Notes: generated by a model from the letters alone, not told the origin. 64,000 nucleotides of DNA from Flaccisagitta enflata (GCA_965153355.1 OZ231126.1:81158001-81222000); one strand, 5' to 3'. Positions 1 to 12,299 are shown, numbered from the stretch's first letter. Numbers and translations are program-made.

Positions 1-99
1 GTTCATTGCATCAATTAAAGCTCCCCTGCAAGATTTCAGTAAATTCTGAGTACTGGTTAAGAAAATATAAGGGTATTTATGATGTATCTAGTAACTTTT

Positions 100-245
100 T
101 TTCTTGGACTTAAAAATTTTTTTTTTCAAATAAAATTTTTTTTTTTAATTTCTTTTTTGAAAAAAAAAATTTTTTTTTTTGAAAAAAATTTTTTTTTTTT
201 TGCAATTTTTTTTTTTTTTTGCAATTTTTTTTTTTTTTTGGACTT
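100..245. repeat. T-rich low-complexity tract
   Basis: Long T runs separated by single A, G or C bases. Both predicted reading frames here are only poly-Phe and are not genes. Confidence 0.9.
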
Positions 246-258
246 TAAGGTATGCAAT

Positions 259-330
259 GAGTAGCCGGGTCAGACTGAGTAGCCGGGTCAGACTGAGTAG
301 CCGGGTCAGACTGAGTAGCCGGGTCGGACA
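259..330. repeat. 18-bp minisatellite, 4 units
   Basis: Four head-to-tail copies of an 18-bp unit (GAGTAGCCGGGTCAGACT), the last diverging after 14 bases. It lies directly after the T-rich tract. 331-620 is unique AT-rich sequence in which I recognise nothing. Confidence 0.9.
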
Positions 331-621
331 CCAAATAGACTACAGTCGAGGACTGTTGTTTTTAAGCTTTTTCAAATGTATGTCAGTAACCATTATGGAC
401 CTTATTCACTCGAAAGTGTCTTTGGGGTGTGGTTTTGGGAGATTTCAGACATTTTTGGCCCAAAAAAATGGAATTGACCCAGTTAATTTTATGAATTTTT
501 TGATGGGAAAATTAGCGAGATTTTTGGCAGCTGCGTTTCGCTTAGTTAGTCCCTTGTAATGTGGATTAAAATGGTCAAAAATCCTTGAAAATTGTCAGGA
601 ACCTATTGCATGCATTGTATA

Positions 622-1221
622 ACAGTGGCAAAATAAAAAAAGAGACAACTTATTTAGCTAATTTACGTTTAACTGAAGATTTAAACTATAAAAAATCAAT
701 GACCGTTTGAAAGCTCTGCGAAAGATCTTTCAAATGAGACCTTGCTGGTTATTCTAGCTTGATTCGTTTGGAAATGGCACAAAAATGAATGAAAACATTG
801 CCATATTCAGATTTGTGATTCAACTGAATTAAAAAGGTTTTGAAAAGAAGTAGTTCACTTTGACAAGCTCTAACTCTTAAACGGTTTGAGTTACAAATCT
901 GGGATTGGTCTTAAATGAAAGAAAATTAAAAAATCTTTGAAAAAACGTTTTAAAAAAATGTTTAAATAGATTTTTTCTCTGTGTTTTTTTACAAACCAAC
1001 AAAAAGGTACAGCTTTTTCAATATGGCTTTTACACTCTTGACCATCTACTCTTCATTCTTATATCATTTCTAAACAAATAAAACTATAATGACCAGCATG
1101 GTCCCATTTTGAAGATCTTTCGAAGAGCTTTCAAACGCTTATAGATTTTGCTATGGTTTTCTCGTTTGATGAATGTGAAACATTGAAAAACATTTTGTCT
1201 CTTTTTTTATTTTGCCATTGT
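622..1221. mobile_element. TA-type foldback element (family D), full copy
   Basis: About 600 bp with long inverted arms. The left end reads ACAGTGGCAAAATAAA and the right end is its near-perfect complement (TTTATTTTGCCATTGT), flanked by TA at 620-621 and 1222-1223. Inner arms also pair: an AAAGATCTTTC block near 723 matches GATCTTTCGAAGAGC near 1115. No coding capacity. Half of the same element recurs at 63600-63795. It looks like a non-autonomous Tc1/mariner-pogo-class MITE; the class is inferred from the TA target site. Confidence 0.75.
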
Positions 1222-1223
1222 TA

Positions 1224-1715
1224 AACTCATGAAAAAAACCAAAAGCCGATTTTATCAACTTTGCATGAGAGGATACGCGCTGGAAAGAATCACTTGAAAA
1301 TGAAAATTGAGAGCAAATCCCAAACGAATGGTTCCCATCTGTTTGAAGCTGTAACACGTTTACAATGAATAGAATCTCTATCTTTGAGCTCCAGCAATCT
1401 CAATCTATAACAAAGCTAGGTTGAAATCTCAATTGTGGACTTCAGGTATGCTGCAGCAGGTCGTCAAGTGCAACCTCGAAGCCCTAATCACAAATCCACC
1501 ATTGAAGTTGTTTTGTCCAATAGAAAATCCCAATATTTACTCCAATAGCTTCAATTTATACCAGAAATAGGTAAAATTCTTACATGTCGACATCATGTGT
1601 GCTGCAACAGGTCGTCAAGTGAATCATTGAAGGGCCTATCCAGCAATCCATCATTGAAGAGCTAAGCTCTGCATAAATCAATGAAATCTTAAATCATCTT
1701 CTCAAATATCATAAA
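1224..1715. other. No recognised feature
   Basis: AT-rich. Two loosely similar segments near 1450 and 1590 share 'gctgcarcaggtcgtcaagtg' type text, suggesting a degenerate tandem copy, also echoed near 1970-2000. No gene seen. Confidence 0.5.
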
Positions 1716-1717
1716 AT

Positions 1718-1945
1718 AAGTGATGCGGGGTCACAATATTGTTGCGGACGGGTAGGCAGGGGCATCCAACCCCCAGCCTCACCCCAACCCCACCCCCAAC
1801 AACCCCTACACCCACCCACAAACACACAATGACAACTGCAGTATCATAAATACACGTTTCTTTTTGCGTTTTTAACTCGAGCATGTCAGACCGACAGACC
1901 AATGGACAGACAAACAAAGCCTCTTATAGAGTTATGTGTCTGCAA
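1718..1945. repeat. Short interspersed repeat, family B
   Basis: Begins AAGTGATGCGGGGTCACAAT and contains GGTAGGCAGGGGCATCC, a C-rich ACCCC stretch, and an ACAGAC/ACGGAC tract. It ends near a 'tagagttatgtgtctgcaac' segment. Related copies lie at 12786-12850, 27490-27610, 50700-50836 and inverted at 45610-45845. Copies are 100-250 bp and non-coding. The common ends around a (ACGG)n-like core suggest a SINE or MITE; the class is undetermined. Confidence 0.6.
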
Positions 1946-2219
1946 CTTTATACTAGGTAAGATTATCACTTGACGACCCGCCGCAGCAAACCTGGTGTCA
2001 ACAAGTGCATCATTGAGAGGTCGGTCCACAAATCCATCATCTAAGCTTTGACAGACAAACACATGGAAGAATATTTTTAAGGAGATGCACATGCGCGGCA
2101 TCTTGAATGCGAGTTATCATGTTACAGACAAACCAGCGGACCAACATACGGACAAAGCCTACTAGAGAGTAGCCAGTCCGTGACTACAAAAAAGCTGTTT
2201 TCCCCTAAGAGGACATAAG

Positions 2220-2550
2220 AATTGTTTCATTTTCATCCATTGTTCATATTTCATCTAATTTATTTGGTTTTTTTTTGGTGAAGAAATTCATTTCAATTAT
2301 AACTAGACTATTACGCAATTTTCTTAAAAACGAATTAATTCTTGACGCCAAAAAAGAATAAAACAACGTGAATTACAGTTGTTAATGATTAATATTGTTT
2401 GTCCATGGGAATTTCCTGGTAGGTTTTGGTGGAAGGGAAATGTTGGCGGCATCGGACAATTGATGAAATCTGAAATAATTTTGCAAAACGATCCAGAGCC
2501 TGTACGCACAAGGAGAGGGAATCGCGGGTGGGGGGAGGATATAAGAGATA
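2220..2550. other. No recognised feature
   Basis: Unremarkable AT-rich DNA between the family B repeat and the first composite hairpin element. Short overlapping reading frames on both strands are not supported by anything gene-like. Confidence 0.5.
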
Positions 2551-2555
2551 AAAAA

Positions 2556-2771
2556 GCTTCAAAATTACAGTCCCGGACTGGGGACTGTAATTTTTGAAGC
2601 TTTCTCGTCGCGCGACTCGAGAGAAGATACTACAAAAAAAAAAAAAAAAAAAAATTTCAAAAAAAAATTTTTCAAAAAAAATTTCAAAAAAATATTTCAA
2701 AATAAAAAAATTTCAAAAAAAAATTTCCAAAAAAAAAAAAAAAAATCAAAAAAAAAAAAAACAACACACAC

Positions 2772-2859
<88 letters not shown>

Positions 2860-3609
2860 CCCACAACAGTAATATATTACTACATAAATAAGTTTATATC
2901 TCATAAACCAGACTTCAGATTTAAATCGAATTTTGCAGGAGCTGTTTAATTGACATTATTCACCTGTTTACAAAGTTTTAAAAAAATTCATAAACTTTTA
3001 CTACCCTTTGCCTATGAAAACTGCTTAAGTCCTAGTAACATATTACTACATAAATAAGCTAATATCTCATAAACCAGGCTTCAGATTTAATTCGAATTTT
3101 GCAGGGGTTGTTTATTTACTATCCTCTACTCGTATACCAAATCAAAAAAAAATTCATAAACTTTTACTACCCTTTGCCTATGTAAACTGCCTAAGTCCTA
3201 GTAATATATTACTACATAAATAAGCTAATATCTTATAAACCAGGCTTCAGATTTAATTCGAATTTTGCAGGGGTGGTTTATTTACTATCCTCTACTTGAA
3301 TACCAAATTAGAAAAAAATTCACATACTTCTACTACCCTCTACCTATGTAAACCACCTAAGTCCCAGCTAAATATTACTACAAAAATAATAGGCAAAGGG
3401 TAGTAAAAGTTTATGAATTTTTTTGAAAATTGGTACACAAGCTCCTATTGACCTATAAACAACACTAGCAAAGTTTCATAAAATTCTGAAGTCTGGATCC
3501 AAAGATATGAGAAGGTCTTACACACACTCACTCACTCACCTACCCACCCACAGACTTACACGATCAGGTCCACCTCATAGTCCACCGACGAAAACTGTTT
3601 GTCGGGGAC
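2556..3609 (+). mobile_element. Composite hairpin-ended element, copy 1
   Basis: The 5' end is a 45-bp palindrome (2556-2600) beginning GCTTCAAAATTACAGTC and closing with GACTGTAATTTTTGAAGC. Next come A-rich text, a (GT)n microsatellite (about 2776-2856) and about three ~165-bp tandem units (2870-3370). A reverse-complement copy of the same unit follows (about 3385-3515). The 3' end is a second hairpin (CCGACGAAAACTGTTTGTCGG, 3585-3605) closing with GGAC and an A run. There is no ORF. The same order of parts recurs at 13758-19957, 28268-30024 and 37680-39761, so this is a dispersed non-autonomous element. Confidence 0.8.
2776..2856. repeat. (GT)n microsatellite
   Basis: About 40 uninterrupted GT dinucleotides inside composite element copy 1, where copies 3 and 4 carry a 19-bp minisatellite instead. 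Confidence 0.95.
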
Positions 3610-3641
3610 AAAAATACTTTACAGCTAATAAATGATATTGT

Positions 3642-3642
3642 A

Positions 3643-3684
<42 letters not shown>

Positions 3685-3752
3685 ACACACACACACTCAC
3701 GCTCACACTAACACTCACACTCACACTCACACTCACACTCACACTCACACAC
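3642..3752. repeat. (AG)n / (AC)n / ACTC-rich microsatellite
   Basis: An (AG)n run is followed by (AC)n and then CACACT hexamers, just outside the 3' hairpin of the composite element. 3760-4420 downstream is AT-rich DNA without recognisable genes. Confidence 0.95.
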
Positions 3753-4421
3753 ACCAAAAGCTATCTATTTCATATACTGTTTTACTTGTATATCAATTGA
3801 TACATAAATCACATGTGATGTTTAGTATATGAAAGTATATATTAGTATATTAAAGTATAGTAAAGTATAGTATATTAGGATAAATTAGTATACATTTATT
3901 AATAAGCATATGTATAAAAGACAAAATTTGTGGACCTTCCATGATTAGGTTGTGTTTATCATGCGTGTGGAATCAATTCTGTTATTCATGCGCGGTGTTT
4001 GCAGTAAACAAAACATGATCGTAGAAAACCGCAGAAAATTGCAAGGATATGGTCTTCTTTAAAGCTCTCGGGAGGCCAGGGGAGGCAAAACACAGGTTTG
4101 GGGAAGGGCTCAATCAAAAGCAAAAACGAAACTGCATCTAACAAGTCCAATTACAAAAAATGTCATATTCGCATATCGCCGCAAGAGTTGTAAGAAGTGA
4201 TAAATATTGAAAAAGAAATATCTTCCTCTCATCATTGTCCCTTGAAACTTATATCAATCGATAGGCCTCGTCGTTTTCTTTCAGGAACATTGTTCACTTT
4301 GTTTATTTGTTCATCTTTGACCTTTTTTCAAGCTATCAAGGTGTGATAATAAAACTGTTTCATTCCGTTTTCGCTCTATTCTAGTGGAATTTTTGCTCTG
4401 CGATCAATTAGAGCTTGTCTA

Positions 4422-4961
4422 CAGTAGATCTCGTCTAGACTTGAGATAACGGGGGCAAGCACTGTGGAAAGACGAATGAAGCCAGAGGAACAATATTTGG
4501 ATCATAGACTAATCAAAGGATGCTTAATTCCCCATGATAGCTGGTTGCCATGGAAACACATTTCCATGTATTCTCCCTAGCAATGTTCCCTGAGAAAATC
4601 TCTCAAAATTTGCTATAACTTTCCCACAGTATATTCTTTAAGAATGTTGCTCGTTTGGCCATTGCTAGGGAGCGTATCTATGTGTGACAACCCTTAGCAA
4701 CCGCTAAACGAGCGACATTCTTACAGAACATACTGTGGGAAAGTTGTAGCAAATTTAATTTAAAAAATGTTCCCTCATAAAATTTCTCAAAATATTGATA
4801 CTTTAGCGTGAATACATGGAAATGTGTTTCCATGGCAACCAGCTATCATAGGCAATAAAGCATCCCTTTATAAGTCTATGTTTCAAATATCACTCTGTTA
4901 ACTTCATCTGTTTTTCTACAATGCTTGCCCCCGTTATCTTAAGTCTAGACGAGATCTACTG
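4422..4961. mobile_element. TA-type foldback MITE (family E), copy 1
   Basis: A 540-bp inverted-repeat element. The left end is CAGTAGATCTCGTCTAGACT and the right end is its reverse complement, flanked by TA on both sides. Arms pair almost to the centre (CCATGGAAACACATTTCCATG occurs in both arms, inverted). No ORF. Copies lie at 6896-7481, 11747-12042 (left arm only) and about 51365-51650 (diverged). TA target and CAGT ends fit the pogo/Tc1-mariner class by inference. Confidence 0.85.
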
Positions 4962-4964
4962 TAC

Positions 4965-5240
4965 CTCAAATCTGCCCTAACAAACCTAAATTCTGCCCTA
5001 ACAAGCCTTTTCTGCCTTTAAAGGCTCAAAATCAGCCCTCTAAAGCCTCAAATCTGCACTCTCAGGCCTGAAACCTTCTCTCTTTGGCTTCTAAATTGCC
5101 ATCCGAGGAGTCAAGCCTCAAATCATCCCTCTCAAGCTTCAAACCAACGCTATCACAAATCAGCATTCTTTGGGCTAATATCTGCCCAGTCCTGAAATTA
5201 GTGTAGAGACCAGCTTCTACCACTGTCACTTTCTCCGATG
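4965..5240. repeat. Degenerate ~20-30 bp minisatellite
   Basis: Imperfect repetition of 'ctctaaagcctcaaatctgc' type text in register with CCCT and CCTCAAA words. A similar style of repeat occurs at 11148-11335. Confidence 0.6.
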
Positions 5241-6890
5241 CTTCTCTCCTTTCTGGTTTCATCATGGGGGAACAATTTTAGGCCGAATTTTGGACTAGTT
5301 AAAACTGAAACCACTTCAGTCAGAATTCAAACTTGAGGGGAATGAAGCAGGACATTAGTAGGTAGCAAAAAAGCTGCTGAAATCGAAATAATTATCTCAG
5401 TGGATTTGACGATACATATGTAAAGGTTTTCGACACGTAGAATCCGATTCTGAGGTCAAAAATAGCAAATTCTGGCGGGATCATGGCCAGCAAGTGGCCC
5501 TGAACGAGCATATTGGGCCCTAAATCAGCGTATTTACCGCTTTGCGTGTATCCATGAGTATCCACGATTAAGCACAAAAAGAATATGATATTCCATTAAT
5601 TTTAGTGTTTTTGTAGGTTGAAAGTCACTACGGAGGAGTGGTCTCTTGATACTTATCACCAATAATGTAGGTTTATGGGCCCTGAAATGAGCATAATTTG
5701 AGTAAAAATTTGCAATTTCGCGTATTTCAGGGTTTCTCGAAACTTTCCTATTTCTGCCAGTTCTGTTGGCGAAAATCTGATAGTTAAAGCTTTTTAGGTT
5801 TGAATTTTATAAAATTGGCCGTCAACAAGAGATAACATGACTATTTGCAACTAATTTATGATAGTTTTGGGGCCCCAAAATTTGCATAATCTAAGCAGAA
5901 AAGACTCATTTTTCTCATTTTTGGCTAATTTTTCTCCGAGCTCATTTTTCTCCGAGGTTTTTTAAGCTAGAAAACATATCACACCACCAATTGATTGCAA
6001 GTTTCATGCTGAATTCACCTGTGCCCGTTTTGACCCCTTTTACAGAGATCTTGGCTCAATTTTTTTGCGTCAAAGTGCCACTTGCGTCAATTAGCGTAAA
6101 AATGGCATTTTTTCATCGCATATAATAAGAATATTTCCGTTAGATAAGCTCTCCCTGTTTATATTAAGCAAATAATGGCCTGAGACAGATATCCCAAGAA
6201 GCAGCAATAAATTTTTGGCTAAACAGTTACCGGGAATGACCGGAAGTGATCGGAAAAAACCGGAAGTGGAAAAAAATGGTTCATAGGCACAAAAAAACTT
6301 GAGAAAGAACGGTTGCAATCAGTTGGTAAATTACTATCTTTACCCACAAGCAGTAATCCTTAATAGAATGCATGAAAAAACTTAAACAGCACAATGGCGC
6401 TTATCAAATCTCGACGAAAATCTAAAATGAAAGAGAATCGCAAATTTCACACATCAGACTATCATAGGGCGTGACGACAACACGCGTTTCTTCCCATTTA
6501 TCGCAATCTCAGCATAGACGCATATTCATAAATTTCAACAGTCCCAAGAGGTGGTGAGTGAAATGAGTAAGCAAGCCCATGAACGGAGCGAGCAAATGAG
6601 GCAAGCGTAGCGAGTGAGCAGTGCAAGGAAATGAACGTAGTGAGCAACCGAGTGGCTGTTCAAAACGCGATTGTTATAAGTAGAGCCATATAGAGGTCCC
6701 CGTCATGCGGACCTGGAGGTTTGCCCAAGGGGACCTTATTACAACGTCAACTTCATGATGCAGTTTTCAGTAAGTTTGGCTTCTAATCCATATAAGAGGC
6801 TTTGTTGGATGGCTGGTAAGTTGCTCCTGTCTGTTGGCCCATCGGGGTCACTCCTATTAGTATTAACAGGAAAAGACTGATGGATGCCCA
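5241..6890. other. No gene recognised
   Basis: AT-rich DNA. 6540-6660 has a short GAGCGAGCAAATGAGGCAAG-like run of GAGC/GCGAG words. Reading frames on the minus strand at 5392-5577, 6091-6318 and 6739-6990 are short and show no domain or splice structure. Confidence 0.5.
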
Positions 6891-6895
6891 ACATA

Positions 6896-7481
6896 CAGTA
6901 GATGTCATCTAGACTTGGAAATATGGGGGAGTTTATTACAGGAAGACAAATAAAGTTAGGAGAGTGATATTTGGAATATAAACTAATCAAAGGATGCTTT
7001 ATTGCTCATGGGTGTTGGTTGCCATGGTAACACATTTCCATGTATTTACGCTAAAGCATCAATTTTTTCAGAAATTTTTTGAGAAATTTTTTGAGGGAAC
7101 ATTGTTTAAAATAAAATTTGCTACAACCTTCCAACAGTATTTTCTGTAAGAATATCGCTGGTTTGGCAGTTGCTAAGGAGCATCACAGGGCTGTCACACA
7201 TAGCTACGTTCCCTAGCAACGGCTAAACAAGCAATATTCTTACAGAACATATTATGGGAAAGTTGTAGCAAATTTTATTTTAAACAATGTTCCCTAAAAA
7301 AATTTCTCAAAATATTGATACTTTAGCATGAATACATGAAAATGTGTTTCCATAGCAACCAACACCCATGGGCAACAAAGCATCCTTTTATTAGTCTATA
7401 TTTCAAATATCAGTCTCTTAAGTGAATTAGTCTTCCTGTAATGAATTCCCCCGTATTTCCAAGTCTAGACGACATCTACTG
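6896..7481. mobile_element. TA-type foldback MITE (family E), copy 2
   Basis: A 586-bp relative of the element at 4422. Ends are CAGTAGATGTCATCTAGACT and its reverse complement, with TA on each side. The fold centre lies near 7185-7200 (ACAGGGCTGTCACACATAG). Confidence 0.85.
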
Positions 7482-7764
7482 TACCAAACCAGCGAACCAG
7501 CATCGTATTTATCGATTCATATACTGATAATTTTTATTCACGGGATCATGTCTGAAGGTTTCGTTTTACTGTCGGTCCAGAAGTTGGAAAGTCAAGTTTT
7601 TCTCTTCCTTCCCCTTTTTTTAGCGATGACATTGTATTCCCGCGTCACTCATGCAAGATATTCGCTAAGAAAATTGAAGGATAGCTGTGATGGGTCTGGA
7701 TAAACCATGACTAAAAAGTCCCTTGTCTGTACACAGAATATTGCAATGATTGCGAAAAAGGTTC

Positions 7765-7850
7765 CCCCCCCCAGCAGGTCATGTCACCATAGCTAGACAG
7801 GGAAAGCGAAGATTTTCATAGGTTCGAATCCTGCCTTTTCAGCTGGAAAA
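7765..7850 (+). other. Possible tRNA-derived SINE head
   Basis: After a C run, the text TCACCATAGCTAGACAGG is followed about 30 bases later by AGGTTCGAATCCTGCC. The latter matches a pol III B box / T-arm (GGTTCGAATCC). A related start (CATGTTGCCATAGCCACGTGG) follows a C run at about 51670-51715. No full cloverleaf could be built, so this is at best a decayed tRNA-like SINE head. Confidence 0.3.
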
Positions 7851-7909
7851 ACAGGAAGCCGCTAAAGAACATTACTCAATTTTCATGTTGTATTGCGCGT
7901 GGGAATGTA

Positions 7910-8930
7910 AAACAATCCTCATGAACCAGACTTAAGATTTAATTCGAATTTTGCAGGGGCTGATTATTTAGTGACCCTTACTTGTATACCAAATTAAAAA
8001 AAAATTCACATAAGTTTACTACCCTCTGGCTCTGCCTATGTAAATCGCAAAGTCCCAGTAACATATTACTACATAAATAAATTAGCTAATATCTCATGAA
8101 CCAGACTTCAGATTTAATTCGAATTTTGCAGGGGCTGATTATTCAGTGACCCTTACTTGTATACCAAATTAAAAAAAAATTCACATAAATTTACTACCCT
8201 CTGCCTATGTGATGTGTGCAACAATTCATCCTAAATAAAACTCATACAATTATCCAAATAAGAAACATTAAACTTTAAAGAAAATCTGAAAAAATATGGA
8301 CATTTATATAGTGTAAGCTTCCATTACATACACATACATACCTAAAATATGGTTTTTTGAAACGCTATCAAAAATCCTCAGGTATATACTTTTTACTAAA
8401 TGTGTCATGTTTCTTCTATTTAAAACAAAATTTTAAGTGTATTTTAGAAAAATATGTAAAACATTTTAGGGGGTGGGTATAGTTAGAGCTGTCCTCTGGC
8501 ATTGATCGGGACCATCAACTCAGCCCAATTTTGGTCAAAATTACCTAATTGAAAAAAAGGAACCAGGGTGTCCATATCCCCAGCTGAGCCCCTTAATCCT
8601 AATTAGGGGGGTGGGAGAAAGGTGAATTTTTACTAAAATTGGTTAGGGTTATAAATACTTCTTAGTGATTAAAGGGAAAAAGCCTTCATCTTCAGAGAAG
8701 ATATATCATGGGATGATAGGTCACCATGAGGGGTAAAAGGTTTTGTACATGTCCATAAAAATTATAAAAATTGATATGATTAATAAAAATTGATATGATA
8801 ACAAACCATTCAGCTTCTGGTCATCAGTTGGTGTCCTGTACCCAAAAAATCGCCTAAGTCCAGTAAAATATTACCATAAAAATAATAGGCAAAGGGTAGT
8901 AAAAGTTAGTGAATTTTTTCTGAAGATTGG
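7910..8930 (+). mobile_element. Fragment of composite hairpin element (host of the 12-kb foldback)
   Basis: 7910-8215 holds two ~165-bp units of the composite family. 8840-8930 holds the start of the inverted unit (TAGGCAAAGGGTAGTAAAAG). The text stops at GATTGG (8930) and resumes as TGGTACAAAAGCTCC at 20992, continuing to the 3' hairpin near 21145. This old copy was therefore split by the element at 8931-20991. The 5' palindrome is not visible. 8216-8840 is AT-rich with nothing recognised. Confidence 0.6.
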
Positions 8931-9283
8931 TAGTCCAGTTCCTTACGGGAGGAATCAAAAGCATATCGGCGTTTTTGGAGGAAGTTACCAAAATTTGCAT
9001 ACAGGTACAGTTTTTGATGCTGAACAACATGGAAAGAGCCACTTGGCCAAAAAATGGCATGGCCTTTTAAAAAAATGCGTTTTTCTGAAAAATATTTGGG
9101 AAAAATTGGGCTGACGCCACACCGTTTGAGCCAATGCCATAAAAATTTCTGGGAAAGAAACAACATGTTTTGTTTACTTGCATACCAAATTTTAGCAAAA
9201 TCGGTCAAGTAGAAGCGGAGATATTGCGTTTCAAAGTCTAGGCTTATTTTTCAAAAAAGGGCTATGTTTCATTTTTTTAGCAA

Positions 9284-9441
9284 ACAAGGCCGTATACACG
9301 AGCCGAAGTCGCGTGCGGGTGGGCAGGAGTGGCGAAAAAGCTAAAAAGCTAAGTGGGACCGACCGACAGACGGACGGACAGACGGACGGACCGACAGACG
9401 GACAGAGTGGGTCATAGAGTCGCGTGCACGCGACTAAAAAT
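9284..9441. repeat. Short interspersed repeat, family C
   Basis: Begins AACAAGGCCGTATACACGAG and has GTCGCGTGCGGGTGGGCAGG, then a (ACGG/ACAG)n core. It ends with the perfect palindrome AGTCGCGTGCACGCGACT. The counterpart position in the right foldback arm lacks it, so it inserted after the arms formed. No coding potential. Confidence 0.7.
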
Positions 9442-10294
9442 AGAATTTTTTGAGCCAGATGCCTAAAATCTGCCATATTGATGCCAAATTTCCATATGCA
9501 CCTGGAAAAAATAACGGCATTAAAGTTAGTGCCCTATTTTTGCCAAAACGGCTAAAAAGCCCCCAAAAAATGTCGCAAATTTAATTTCTTTTCTAAAATC
9601 TTTGGGATTTTTCCAAAAATACCAAAAACGCTGATGCCAATGGTGGGAATCATACCTCTGTATGAATATAAACATAACCCCAAGGTTTCAGAACACTGGC
9701 GAGTCTGAAAGAACAGAAAAATATTTTCAAATATTTAAAAATACCAAAATTTTTTTGAACTCTTGGATACCCGTGGCTTTTTGGCACCGCTGAGCCCAAA
9801 CGACTAGAGCTAATAAAACCAAATTTGGCATGGTAGTTCTAAACATCCATGCGCAACTTCATGCCAAATTTTAGCACTCTAGGTCAATTTTTATTGTGGT
9901 TTTTAAAAAAAATAATTGAAAAAATGGGCTAAAAAACACAAAAAAACTGTTTTTTTAGCCATATTTGTTTGCTGAGTGATATAACCATCAATTTTTTTTT
10001 AAATAGATGATCAGAGTCTAGGATGCACCATCTTGCAAAATTAGAAGTGCCTGTGATCGCAGGTTTTTTAAAAAATCACTTTTGAACTTTTCCTAAATTT
10101 TGAATTTTTGTGATTTTGGTACCTAGCCTCATTTTTTGGTCAAGATTTGGATGGAAAAATACCAAATATGATACACATGATCCAGGACACCTACACTAAC
10201 TTCAACTAAAATTTCATACACCTGGTTGAAGTATAAGATTCAAAAAATTAACCACGAGACCCTAAAAAAATTCAATTTTTTTTCAATTTTTAAT

Positions 10295-10490
10295 AAACAA
10301 GGCTGGATACACGGCTACCCCAGTCACGTGCGGGTGGGCAGGGGCCATAATTGAGGTTACCAGATCATTTGGGCAGGAGCAGTGATGCCAAAAACCCCAA
10401 AAACCCAAAAAAAGTAAAGTGTGACCGACGGACCTACGGACGGACCGACGGACCGACAAAGCGGGGTGTAGAGTCGCACACACACATGAA
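10295..10490. repeat. Short interspersed repeat, family C
   Basis: Same head (AACAAGGCTGGATACACGGC) and ACGG-rich core as the copy at 9284, ending AGTCGCACACACA. Another diverged copy follows at about 10683-10825. Confidence 0.65.
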
Positions 10491-11147
10491 CTAGCATAAA
10501 CAAATTTTGGGTTCCTATCATGTGGAAAAATGGTGTTTTAAGCCTAAAACACCATTTTTCAAGGAAAAATCACTTAAAAATCACATTTTTAGGGCTTTTT
10601 CTTCAAAATTGTCAGAAATTTCTGCCTGTTACCTGAATGGCAAAGAAAGCAAAGTGTCTCCCTATCTACTAAAACAATTTCTTGATACACGGCAATCCAG
10701 TCACTGACGGTTGGGCAGGAGCAGTCATGCAAAAACCGCTCAGAATTAAAAAATGTGACAAACATACCTACTGACCTACTGACCAACACTGCAAGGTGTA
10801 GAGTCGCGAGTCCACGACTGAAAAAAGACCCAATAATGTTTAAAAATAGCTAAAAAATAGTCATTTTCCAGCCAACATTGATTCTTAGAATCACTATGTC
10901 TTTAGCAACCATCAAACTGACATAGCAAGTTGAAGTATGTGAATCAAAATGATTTCAGCTTGTTGGCTGGCCAGACTAACTGGTATACCACTCAACCAAC
11001 CTGCAGCTTAGGAATTCAAAATATGCATAACCTACACTTTCACCTACCCAATTTTGGGCAGCGGCCCCAAAGGGGTCAATGACCTATGCTTTCACACATA
11101 TGGGGGATTTTCTCCTCCTCCTTCTCCTTCTTCTTTTACATCCCCCC

Positions 11148-11335
11148 CCCTCAAATCCCAGTCTCGAGACCCAAATCCCAGTCTTGAAGCCCAAATCCTA
11201 GTCTTGAGGCCCAAATCTTAGCCTCAGGGCCTCAATCCTAGCCTCAAGGCCCAGATTTCAGTCTTGAATCCCTAATCTCAGCCTCAAGGTCAAAATCTCA
11301 GCCAAAAGGCCCAAATCCTAACCTTTGCACCAAAA
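11148..11335. repeat. ~20-bp minisatellite
   Basis: About nine imperfect units of the form CCCAAATCCCAGTCTTGAGG, with C/T transitions between units. It lies in the spacer of the 12-kb foldback. Confidence 0.8.
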
Positions 11336-11746
11336 TGCTCAAAGATTTCAAAAAAAAGTGTGACTGGTTTTCAATTGCGCGTCTACTTTTTTTTTTGGCC
11401 ATGGTTACATCTGGTCAGTTGATCAATGCATTTAATTTATAATGCCGTTCTATTTATTGAAATTGACTGGTTGAGTTTTACTTTCATTGAAAATTGAAAT
11501 TATAATTTATTCAAGTGGTATGTGGAACTTAATCTAATTTAGTTATAACCAATTTATGGTACTATGAATCTGATTGTTAGCTACATCAGATATTAGGGAA
11601 GCAAATTTGAACTTGTCATGGCATCATAATAACAAAATGTCTTATATCTTTAAAATGACACCTTTTTGAAAATTTACTCATAATGCTCAACAATTGATTC
11701 GCTTAGCATAGCAAACAAGTTACCGGTGGTTCCATTTCAAAATGTA

Positions 11747-12042
11747 CAGTCGATGTTGTCTAGACTTGGAAATATGGGGGAATTCATAACAGGAAGACAA
11801 CTAAACATAAAAGACTGGTATTTGGATTTTAAATTAATAAAAGGATGCTTTATTGCCCCTGGGTATTGGTTGCTATGGAAACACATCTTCATGTATTCAC
11901 GCTAAAATATCAATATTTTGCAAAATTTTAAAAGGAACATTGCTTTAAATCAAATTTGCTACAACTTTCCCATAATATGTTCTGTGAGAATATTGTTTGT
12001 TTGGTGGTTGCTAGGGAGCGTAACTATGTGTGACAGCCCTGT
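11747..12042. mobile_element. Half of foldback MITE family E (left arm only)
   Basis: Starts CAGTCGATGTTGTCTAGACT after TA and matches the left arm of the copy at 6896. It ends at GACAGCCCTGTGA, close to the symmetry centre of that family. The right arm is absent. Breakage at the fold centre suggests deletion of one arm of a palindrome. Confidence 0.7.
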
Positions 12043-12299
12043 GATTTTAACAAAAATTGCCAAAAATCATCTAAATTATCAAAGATTGGCACCAAATTTG
12101 GGTGTTAGGGAGTTGAGAACCCATTGTTTTGGTCTGCAATGGAATATCATTCCAACGCGGACTATAATTCAAGGCGGGTGGGTGTCGTCGTTGTTGTCGT
12201 TGTTGTTGTTGTTGTCGTTTGAAAAAATAGGTAACTTTTTATGCTTTGACCAATTTGGTTCATATTTGGTGGGAAGTTGTACTAGGGTAAGGCGCTTTA

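Noticed and set aside
2556-3609. Classical Helitron
   Set aside because: The ends are not TC..CTRR and insertion is not between A and T; at most Helentron-like.
7765-7850. Functional tRNA gene
   Set aside because: Only a B-box-like word is convincing; no acceptor stem or anticodon arm could be formed.
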